The position numbers and the translations under genes were made by a program. Source: Zingiber officinale (taxonomy: Eukaryota > Streptophyta > Magnoliopsida > Zingiberales > Zingiberaceae). From it: 64,000 nucleotides of DNA. The notes under the pieces are model-generated. The model was given only the letters and a program-made list of their open reading frames with translations, searched no databases and was not told the origin of the DNA. This document shows, one piece after another, positions 36,861 to 46,469 of this stretch. Positions within the stretch are counted from its first letter, which is position 1; every line of letters begins with the position of its first letter. Location: the NCBI RefSeq assembly GCF_018446385.1, contig NC_056001.1:9542672-9606671 (forward strand), in the 5' to 3' direction.

Positions 36861-37748
36861 ATGATAGATTTCTATCACTTAGGGAAACTGGTTTACTGCA
36901 ACAATACAGTAAACCAGGATTTGTGTACACAGTTCTATCACAACCTCGAAAAGGTTGATGATAGTACGTACTCCACCAGAGTTGGTGGAACAGACATCCA
37001 GTTCACTCCCTCCCTGATTTGCATTAGCTTAGAGCTTAGGGAGTCTTCATGTACATTTCTATGCTACCCGAGTAGGGATCTACTATTCGGTGATCCCTAT
37101 TCCCATATCACCTTAGACACCATCTACATGCATTTTTTTGGGGAGGAGAGACCATTTGGCCTGACTGAGTTTAGGTCGACTCTTCTTAGGGTTCAGGACT
37201 ACGTTATGTACAGACTCCTGATAGCATGCATTTTGTCGATCACATCTCGAGACGTCTTGAAGATGCGACCGTCCCACTCATTCTTTCTGTACGCCCTAAG
37301 TCAGCGCCTAGATATAGACATTGCACTGCATATGTTCTATAACATTATACATGCATCTAGTACAGTCACATCTGGAGTAGTCCACATGCCCTACTGTCAT
37401 ATCTTGACTCAGATCTTCTCCACCTCTAGGATAGACACAGCCATAGGGACACTCATCTCACTTACACTATACGACGAGTTAGGGCAGCGTAGTCTTCGAT
37501 TAGTCGGTATAGAGGTCACCGCTGAGGGGATTCTGGCCTGGAAGGGTCGACCACAGCCAGCCGCTGCTCCTATTGCTCCAGAGGCCGAGGATGCACCGGG
37601 CGAGGGAGAGGAGTGGCCCGACTTCCTAGCCGAGGAGTTGTTCGTAGATCCGTTACCTTCCACCTCTGTCGGGCCTTCCACATCAGCCGGACCTTCGACT
37701 TCGACATCACTTTCTGTCGAGGACAGACTCGCTCGACTCGAGATTTAG
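36861..37748 (+). CDS. retroelement ORF with plant transposon protein (Transposase_32-like) domain
   Basis: A 295-residue open frame. FTQFCHP and AVQ upstream of the ATG read in the same frame back to about 36730, so the true protein probably starts earlier and is truncated by a stop near 36718. Residues 1-225 resemble the domain in many plant retrotransposon polyproteins: FYHNLEKVDDSTYSTRVGG, a motif before FTPSLICISL, and HMPYCHILTQIF. Residues 225-285 are acidic and then Pro/Ser/Thr-rich, with a repeated GPSTSAGPSTST. The end, SVEDRLARLEI, looks like a coiled-coil start. The same domain, reversed and decayed, is at 32440-33030. Function is unknown. An AT-rich spacer follows, as in SIRE-like elements. 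It is probably a fragment of a retroelement rather than a host gene. Confidence 0.6.
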   Translation: MIDFYHLGKLVYCNNTVNQDLCTQFYHNLEKVDDSTYSTRVGGTDIQFTPSLICISLELRESSCTFLCYPSRDLLFGDPYSHITLDTIYMHFFGEERPFGLTEFRSTLLRVQDYVMYRLLIACILSITSRDVLKMRPSHSFFLYALSQRLDIDIALHMFYNIIHASSTVTSGVVHMPYCHILTQIFSTSRIDTAIGTLISLTLYDELGQRSLRLVGIEVTAEGILAWKGRPQPAAAPIAPEAEDAPGEGEEWPDFLAEELFVDPLPSTSVGPSTSAGPSTSTSLSVEDRLARLEI

Positions 37749-38059
37749 TCCATTCAGACGCGACGGGCTGTGCTAGATAGTCATCGCTTCCTCCGATCTC
37801 TACGATCCGAGATAGCTGTAAGATTCGCTTCTCTCTGGGGTGAGATACATCGCCAGGGACAGCCTGAGCCTGCACCCGAGCAGCCCCTTGCACCACCTCC
37901 AGCTGACGATCCTCCAGCTGATGATCCTGCTTGTTGACACTATCATGTATCTTGGATATTACACAAACATCTCCATTTTCTACTCTGGTTGTACTAGTGT
38001 TAGAGAACTCTACTTATTTATTCTTACTAGTTTTATTTATTTAACTCTGCACAAATAGG

Positions 38060-39401
38060 AATGTGTCGGGTAGAATAGATCTTATTTTCAAATTTCTTAC
38101 AATCTAACTTTAAAATTTCTATTGATCTTTAAATCTGCTTAAGTTTAAAATTATATTTTGAAATTCTAGGAAAAATAATATTTTCAAAATCCCAGTTTTC
38201 TTAGCTCTTTTAAATGTGGACTTAGCCTAGGATCTTCCCCCTAGATATTATGTTCCCCTAGTTTCAGTCAGAGCATCTCACAAACACACTAGGCATAACT
38301 TGTTTGTGTTTGCAAAACTTAGAACGATGTGAGATACATAGGATTCAGCCTGGACTCCAGAATGCTTATTTCTGTGCATCATAGTGAGTCTGGGCGTTAA
38401 AATATGTTATATACATGAATCAACTTAAGTCATCCAGCACTAGTCAAATCTAACTGGATCTATTGACTTAACTTGACTAACCAAGTGAAAATTGTTGCCC
38501 TCTAGACAATCAGCTAGTAGCTAGATGGTTAGACATGTGGCCAAGAACTTAAGTGATTGATTTTAATTTTTTTTACTCATGCTTAGGCATTAGGGCTCTG
38601 ATACCTTACTAAAATAAATTAATTAATTTGCAATCTCTTTAACTCAGCCCATGCTTGGACATTAAGGCTTTAAGCTGATTAATCCTCCTTTGCCTTTAAA
38701 TATTTTGGACTTCTTTTTCGGTTAAATATTTTGTTAGCCTTTCTTAACTTTCAAATCTCTTCAAAATCTACTAAGTATCTTTTAATAGCTTTTGAAAATT
38801 TAGCTAAATATTTATTTTTTAACAGATTTTGAAAATTTAGCTAAGTATTTTTCTAACAGATTTTGAAAATTTAGCTAAATATTCTTCTCACAGATTTTAA
38901 AAATTTAGCTAAGTATTTTTCTAACAGATTTTGAAAATTTAGCTAAATATTCTTCTCACAGATTTTGAAAATTTAGCTAAGTATTTTTCTAATAGATTTT
39001 GAAAATTTAGCTAAATATTCTTCTCACAGATTTTAAAAATTTAGCTAAGTATTTTTCTAACAGATTTTGAAAATTTAGCTAAATATTCTTCTCACAGATT
39101 TTGAAAATTTAGCTAAGTATTTTTCTAATAGATTTTGAAAATTTAGCTAAATATTCTTCTCACAAAATTTCAAAATTTAACTAAGTATTTTTCTAAATAG
39201 ATTGTTAAAATTTAGCTAAGACTTTCAAAGTATATCAACTTACCTGAAGGATGCTTCAATATGATTTTCAAATTTTACAAAGAATTCAACTAAGGTACAA
39301 AAATTAGCTAACATTATCTTTCAAAATCAACGTTTTATTTAGTTGAAAGAAAAACATCTCTTTATACCCTTATTTCTCTATTTTTCCAACTATAAATTAT
39401 G
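38060..39401 (+). mobile_element. AT-rich retroelement spacer with 34-bp array
   Basis: This noncoding stretch follows the ORF at 36861 and resembles the A/T-rich spacer seen before the polypurine tracts of the SIRE-like and gag-only elements. A block at 38220-38420 (CTTCCCCCTAGATATTATG and CATACTAGGCATAAC-like text) is not recognised. No polypurine tract or LTR follows, so the insertion is truncated on the right. Confidence 0.5.
38788..39226. repeat. 34-bp tandem array with 68- and 136-bp higher-order periods
   Basis: Units of 34 bases start at 38825 and every 34 bases to 39131, then decay. They alternate between a TATTTTTCTAACA-type end and a TATTCTTCTCACA-type end, giving a 68-bp dimer. 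The odd units alternate again, giving a 136-bp period: 38893-39028 and 39029-39164 are identical by my reading. Diverged units flank the array on both sides. Confidence 0.9.
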
Positions 39402-39478
39402 TTTCAGTCGAGTTATAAGCTTGCTTGCTCACGTACCTAATTCCTAAACTCTTGTGTCGTTTGATCGAATTATAACCG
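39402..39478. repeat. 57-bp array, second block
   Basis: TCAGTCGAGTTATAAGC, TTGCTTGCTCACGTACCTAA and onward resume the array of 35160-35751. It stops at the solo LTR at 39479. Confidence 0.8.
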
Positions 39479-40780
39479 TGTTGGATCGAGACCGCGCTAG
39501 AGGGGGGGGGTGAATAGCGCTCGCGGCTATTTCGTTTTTCGGAATCGTAAAACCGTTCGAGTAAATGCAGCGGAAATAAAAACAATCACACAAAGAGGCA
39601 AACTATTTACTTCGTTCGGAGCCTAGATCGACTCCTACTCGAAGGCCCGCGATCCTTGATCGCTTTCGGTGGGCAACAGCTATAAGTACGATAATTTGTA
39701 CAATTATAGGAATTTACAGCTCATAAACTTTATACCGACAACTAAAGATGGAGAAGCGTAGTTCCGAGTCGTTGGTGTCGCGTCGCAGCACTTCTCGGTC
39801 GTCAGGTTCGCAGCACGTAGCAAGAGATTATTCAGAGAGAGTTGTTCTGGAAGAGGTGCTCGAACACTGCTTATAAAGGGTGCTGGAGGCGCCTCCAAGG
39901 CTGTCCGAGGCGCCTCCAAGCCCCGGGTTGCACGTGTTGATAAGCGCTGATCAAGTCGCGCATTATCCCTCTGAAGGCGCCTTCACGCGCCTTCAAGGCG
40001 CCTCCATGCTGCGGTCCAAGGCGCCTTCACTGCCCTTTAAGGCGCCTCCAACTCCTCACCTTCGCACCCGAGGCGCCTCCAAGCTCCATGGAGGCGCCTC
40101 GGACACTGTTCATCCGAGGCTAATGTTACTCTTTTGTCCCTGCACAATGTGTTAGTCTACAAACTACACACATATCCTACAAGACAAAGTTAGCACACAT
40201 AATATCATAAATATGAATGAAAGTTCGACAGTCTCCGGACTGTCCGGGTCTAACTTCGGATTTCCGACCGGAAACCCTAGGTCGACCCGACGCCTACTGT
40301 TCCCTCTACGGGGAACGCGTCCTCACCTACTCCAATCAGGAGATTTACCTGTTGTCAGTCGATCCTCCAGATCGACTGGACTTTTGCTCAGCACTCGACG
40401 CTTCCGGACTTTCTGCTGGACATCCGCTTCCCGGCCAGTCTAGTCTTTCACCTGGTTCGCGACACCAAGACTTTCCACCTAGGGTTACCGCCCCCTAGGA
40501 CTTTTGCCTGAAGTCATCGACCTGCCAAGACTTTCCGCATAGGGTTACCGCCCCCTATGACCTAAGGTTACCACCCCCTAGGGTTTTCCCTTTGCCTAAC
40601 CGCAGCTAGGACTTTTCTCCACCTAGGGTTACCACCCCCTAGGGGTTTCACCTGCCTAACCGCAGTTAGAACTTTCCTGAAACACTCATTCAACATGTTA
40701 GATAATAACACACCTTAACTTTGAATCCTTTGCCATTATCAAAACTTAGGTTCGATCGTCGGATGCTTCCCGCACCAACA
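39479..40780 (-). mobile_element. solo LTR, about 1.3 kb, SIRE-like copia
   Basis: It runs from TGTTGGATCGAG to GCACCAACA, flanked by AACCG (39474-39478) and AACCA (40781-40785). This is a 4 of 5 duplication with a likely CpG transition. No internal region. The first 200 bases resemble the LTR at 30423 (TAGAGGGGGTGAATAG, CAACGACTCC/CGACTCCTAC, GAAGGCCC, CTTTCGTTGGGCA). On the element strand a TATA-like CCTTTATAAGC (39869-39879) is preceded by eight GGCGCC palindromes within about 220 bases (39885-40105). It interrupts the 57-bp array. Confidence 0.8.
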
Positions 40781-40785
40781 AACCA

Positions 40786-41140
40786 TGTTTGCTCATGTGC
40801 CTAAGTTCAAAACTCTCGTGTTGTTCAATTGTGTTATAAGCATGTTTGATCATGCACCTAAGTTCTAGAATCTCGTGTCATTTGATCGAGTTATAAGTGT
40901 ATTTGCTCACACGCCAAAGTCTCGGACTTTCAAACCGTTCGACCGAGTTATAAGTGTGATGCTCACGTACCTAAGTCCCAGACTCTCATGCCATTCGACT
41001 AAGTTATAAGTGTGTTTGCTCACACGTCTAAGTTCTAGACTCTCATGTTGTTTGGCCGAGTAATAAGCGTGTATACTCAAATGCCTAAGTTCCAGACTCT
41101 TAAGTCTTAGCACCGAGTTATAAGCAGGTTTTCCCGTCTC
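40786..41140. repeat. 57-bp array, third block
   Basis: About six more diverged units with TTTGCTCA..TGCCTAAGT and GAGTTATAAG. The flanking copy begins TGTTTGCTCATG and joins in register to the block ending at 39478 when the solo LTR is removed. Confidence 0.85.
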
Positions 41141-41402
41141 CTTCGACTCCTCCAACCATGTGTTTAAAACTTTTGAATGGTCAAAATGGTACTTACGCAA
41201 GTTGGCAACTGTTCGAGCACCACTTGCACGAATTCAAGCAAATAAATTGAGACCACTTCAAGGAAAAAATGTAGGACACAATACTAAGGAAGGACTTCAA
41301 AGGTATAAAAGCATTGGAAAAATATATACATCAGAGCAACATAAGTTTTTAAGTTTGTTACAAGACGAGGAAGGTGAAACCCAAACCCCAAAGGAAAATT
41401 TT

Positions 41403-42825
41403 CTAAGCAAAGTTTGGGAAGCTGTCCTCCGGGATGTCTTCCAAAATCTTTTGGCAATGAATAAAATTCTTAGGGATGTCTACGGTCAAGTGACCCGCTT
41501 CCCTAAGTTGCTTTATAGCCTCTTCTGTACCATAGCCAAACATCTTGGAGGTTCGATTGACAAGCATCACGTTGAAGTCCCCAGAACATAGATAATCCAC
41601 TCTGAAAGCTTTAAGCCGCTCGAGCTCCCCTGCTTTATAATTCACTAACTCGATCTTTAAGGCCTCTAGCTCGGCGCCCTTTGAATCTAGGACTTGTTGT
41701 TTCTCTTCAATCTAGAGGTATCGAACAGTCAGCTCGGCCTCTCTTCCAACCCACCCGGAGATAAGGGTAGCCTCTATTTCTTCTAGCTTCTTAGCGAGGG
41801 CTTGGGCTTCAGTGTTCTTTGGGTCCAAATCGACTATGACTCTTAATTTCCAAGTGTTCGTTTACTGGAGGAATGACTCGAAAGTTTGTAGTTGCTTATG
41901 TAGTTTCTCAATCTAGATGGCCTAGTCATGTCCTTTACTTTTTTCTTCTGTAAGAGCCTACTCGGCTCTCAACAATAGCTCGGCTTGGCTCTCTAGCTGT
42001 CCCTTCCTGTGAGTCACTTCAACTTGAAGTTGTTTGGAGGAGCCCTACGTGGTTCCCATTACTCCAGCCGAGCCCTCTAGGGTTCGGTAGTTGTAACTGA
42101 GCTTTGCCATTTTTTGGCATATGGACATGCTAGCCACCTAGAACTAGCAAACCAGGGAGAAATTAAAGAAAGGCACATGAGAAAAATGAATGTATGACAT
42201 TGAAGAAAGTTTACCCCTATGATATCCTGGGAAAATCAATCAGGTAGCTCCTCTGGAGAGCACTCGACCATGCGTGCCCGAGAGTTGGCTCAAGTATGAG
42301 TCAGTGGGCCTTGTATCTTTATTGTGTGCTTGGAGGGGTGATGGAGAGCCACTCTTGTGAAGGGAGCCTGAGTGTAACGCTAACCCTCTTTGGCTTGTGT
42401 TGTCTGCTCGGATCCTATGAGCTGCACTTGGTCTTGGACTGTGATTTGGGAGTGGAGTATATTTTGGAATAGGTCTACGATGGTTCGGTTGGAAGATGTC
42501 GTAAAAAGGAGACCGATCATGCGACTATCGCTTTGATCGGCGGTACAGGAGTTGGTGGTGTCCGCTCGGACAATGCGTGAGTTGGACGATTGGCTCCTAG
42601 ATCAGGAGGAATCGATAAGGAGCTCTCTCCTTGCTCGGATGGTGGATGTGGTGTTGATGCTTTAGTGGAGATGTGTTGTCCGGGTGCAGCCAAGAGGCAT
42701 CTCTTGCGCTGTTGACTCTTGATCAGGGGCTCCTCGGAGGTGGACTCAGATGGAACCTCCACGGGCAGCAAAGAAGACCAGGGAGAAAACATGTCCTCAG
42801 TGTTTACGGCCACATCGCTCCCTAC
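41403..42825 (-). pseudogene. antisense accessory ORF of Tat/Grande-like gypsy, decayed
   Basis: The minus strand opposite to gag-pol reads a Pro/Ser-rich stretch (42825-42530, including PSESTSEEPLIKSQQRKR). From an ATG at 42110 (MAKLSYNYRTLEGS) a long Lys/Glu/Leu-rich coiled coil with several stops follows: LAKKLEEIEATLISG, EELEALKIELVNYKAGELERL-like text, then FGYGTEEAIKQLREAGHL near 41480. Grande-type Tat elements carry such an antisense gene between pol and the 3' LTR, and position and strand fit. The host sequence continues beyond the nested elements at 49584-49607, 55689-55755 and 59745. Confidence 0.6.
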
Positions 42826-44829
42826 TATTAGTGCAACGGGGCCGGCAAGAGAGGGGTGAATTTCTTGTAAAAATAAAACAAAACGCCTTCCCATTCTTTT
42901 GACTTGTATTAGTAGCATAATTCTAATTAAGCAACAACAATAGACGAAATAATAACTTAAAAGGAAAATAAGTAAGTGACTACAATTTTTACTTGATTAC
43001 AACCTAAGTGGTTGTTAATCCAAGGTGGTTGCAAAGCTCTACTAAAAATGCCCCCTTTGATGAAGGCGGAGAAGCCTCTTACACTCTTTGAAAAGCTCAG
43101 AAAGTTGCTAGGAAATTAATACAGAAGTTGTTATATTTTTTCTAGGTCCAAGGGCCTTTTTATAGCCCCTGGAAAAACTTTTCCTAGGTTGGAAGGTGCC
43201 TTCAATAGGGTGGAAGGCGTCTCTAGTGTGGCAAATTATATCCATGTAAAGATAAAGTCTTTCTTCACAACGGTCACTGTTTGAAGGCGCCTTCAAGGGG
43301 TTAAAGACACCTTCTATAGAGACTCGAAGGCGCCTTCAAGGGTTGAAGGCGTCTTCCTCCCGAAAGGCGCGAGGGTGCCTTCAATACCATTGAAGGCCCC
43401 TTTAACAGCTGCTACCGAGCTCCAAACTTCTCATTTAGCTCTTCCGCTGCTCCACTCGCTTGGGTGATTTCAGCCATTCAGAATAGGGCTCACCCGAATC
43501 CATTTTCTGACCTTCTCCTCGAGCAGACTTCCTCCTCGGTTTCTCGTCCCTCAAACATTACGCACGTCCTTCTCGTCTATCGGTGTACTCTTCCACAGCA
43601 CCGTGTTCGTCGGCTCCTTTCCCGTGCCATCCTTCTCGCTAGCTATATTTTTCGCTCGACTTCATGTGTTCCTAAGTTTCTGCATACTTGACACAAGGAT
43701 TAAATACAGCAGGACATAACTAAACTTGGTTGATCACATCAAAACTATCCGAGGTTCTAACAATCTCCTCCTTTTTGATGTGCATCAACTCAAGTTCAAG
43801 TTAGGGTTAAACAACAATGCAATAACATAAGTAAATTGCAAATAACAATTGTAATACAATGAATTAAAGAATTTAGTAAAAAAAAACTTATTTATGCAAA
43901 TATCCAAACTCCCCCTAAACTTGTAATAATTTCTCCCCCTTTAATCACATCAAAAATAAAGTGAGAAAGGCAAAGTTAGATAAAGAATTTTAAACTTTTC
44001 TAAGGGTTAAGGAAAATTTTTCTTAAGGTTCAATAGAATTTAAAATTTTCAAGAATAAATTTCGAGGTTTTTCAGATTTAGAAATGAAGTTTTCGGCAAA
44101 TAATCCATAGAAAATTCATTATTTATCAAAAATTTACAAAAATATATTTTTGAGTATTGAAAAAGTCTCAAAAATTTAATAGGAGTTGAATATATATAAG
44201 GCAGATATAAAGTTTTACACAAAGGAGTTAACTTAAGTAGAAAATAAATTTTAAAAAAATTAAAACTACCTATTTAACAATATTTTTTTTTTCTGATTTT
44301 GAAAATTTTATAGAAGTTAACTATTTAACAGTTAGTCTATTAAACATTTATTTCAATAATTGGCTTCTAGGCTGTGGCGAGACACTAAACCTTCTTGGAT
44401 ATTGGAACAGCAACCACTTCTTGACAAAACCTTTTAAAAAAAATTAAACATTTAATTTTCTTTCTGTAAATTGTAACTTTTAAAAAAAAATCATTTATTC
44501 TAAGCAGGATTTGGGAACCCAATATATGTTTCTTCCTACTGTATTGATTAAGTATCTTTTAGGAATACATTTTGGTGATAATTTTTTAATTTGACTCTTA
44601 TGGTATATAAAATACCAATTTAGACTTCTATAATTTTTCTAGACATTTTTATTAAGACATGCAAAATTTTTAGATTTTTAAATTTGGTCCTTCAATTTTT
44701 TATTTTCTTCCTTTAACTTAATACATTTCTAAAGGGAAAATTTTTGCTAAGATTATTTTTAATTTAACATTTTTTTTATTTCTAGTTTTACTAAATCCTT
44801 GGAAAGTACTTTAATAAATTGAAATGACT

Positions 44830-45930
44830 TTTTAAGAGTTAAGGCGCATACCTTACTTACCTCACGTTCTGATATTTCCTCTTCATCATAGCTTTCTTTT
44901 GACGATCTTCCCCCGTCATCGATGCTCATCTCTGAGCTACTTTCATTTTCTCCTTGATGGTCAGCCTGTAGAGCTAGTCCGACGTAGGCCTCGATTTCGA
45001 ATTCAGAGGATGAAGATTCATCCCATGTTGCCTTTAAATTTTTGAGTTTCGCTCTTGTTGGTCTTTTGCTCTTGTCTTTCTTTAGTTTAGGGCAGTCGTC
45101 CTTGATATGCCCTTATTCTTGGCAATTGTAACATCGAATATTCCTTTTGCTTCTTAAGTCCTTTTTTGTCTACGAGTTGAATTTGTTAGATCTAATAAAT
45201 CTATTAAATTTTCTTACCAATAATGTTGCTTCATCTACGTCGATGGATGCTTCGGAGTCTGAGTCTGGTTAGCTTTTCTAGGCTTGTAGTGCTAGGTTCT
45301 GACTTGGTCCCTTTCCTTATCTTGCACATCGAGACTCATGTAATTCAAAAGTGGAAAAAGACTTTATAATGTACTTACCTCGAGATCTTTAGAGATATGG
45401 TAGGAGTCTACTATAGATGTCCATTCTGGTGTTCTCAGGAACGCATTTAAAGCATACCTTTACGTGTCCCGATTAGTTATCGTTTCTCCTAGGTTTGTTA
45501 ATCCGGTGATTAGCTCTTTGATTCTTCCGTGCAGATAAACAATCGATTCACCTTCTTCCATCCGAAGGTTGCTGATTTAGTTTCGGAGCATATCCCGTCT
45601 CATGAGTTTCGCTTCGGACATACCTTTGCGTAGTTTCAAAAACTTCTCCCAAAGTTCCTTTGTTGATTTGTAGGCGTCGATTCTGTTGACTTCTTGCGAA
45701 GGTAGCACACTCAATAGAGGGAATTCAGCTTGTCCATTTATCACAAAATATGCTTGCTCCTTCTTGGTCCATTGATACTCCTCTTTATCTTTCATTGCTA
45801 CAAATCCATATTTTTATATTAATAATAAATCAAAATCAATTTTAAAAAATACATCCATTTTTTTTCCTATATCGTGAATTCTTCCTCGAACTTTAGCGGA
45901 TAGATGCTCAGCCCAGCCATAGTTTCGGTG
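44830..45930 (-). pseudogene. gag remnant of the first gag-only element
   Basis: The minus strand reads YQWTKKEQAYFVINGQAEF, LLSVLPSQEVNRIDAY and STKELWEKFLKLRKG (45795-45600, UBN2-type gag). Further on, about 45145-45095, it reads CYNCQE, a stop, GHIKDDCP, a CCHC zinc knuckle with one stop inside. Acidic Ser-rich text (44880-45010) follows. Relative to the copy at 57647-58705 it is more decayed. Confidence 0.75.
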
Positions 45931-46469
45931 CTTCAGTCGATTGTTAGTCCTTCTGAGGTGTTCTGGCTCTAATATCACTTATTGGTACAGCGGGACCGGC
46001 AAGAGTGGGTGAATTTCCTGTAAGAAGAAAACAAAACCCCTTCCCATTCTTTTGACTTGTATTAGTAGCAAAATTCTAATTAAGCAACAACAATAGATGA
46101 AATAATAACTTAAAAGGAAAATAAGTAAGAGACTACAATTTTTACTTGATTACAACCTAAGTGGTTGTTAATCCAAGGCGGTTGCAAAACTCTACTAAAA
46201 ATGTCCCCTTTGATGAAGGCGGAGAAGCTTCTTACACTCTTTGAAAAGCTCAAAAAGTTGCTAGGAAATTAATACAGAAGTTGTTATATTTTTTCTAGGT
46301 CCAAGGGTCTTTTTATAGCCACTGGAAAAACTTATCCGAGGTTGGAAGGCGGCTCTAGCGTGGTAAATTCTATCCATATGAACATAAAGTCTATCTTCGC
46401 AACGATCACTATTTGAAAGCGCCTTCAAGGGATTGAAGGCGCCTTCCATAAAGGCTCAAAGGTGCCTTC

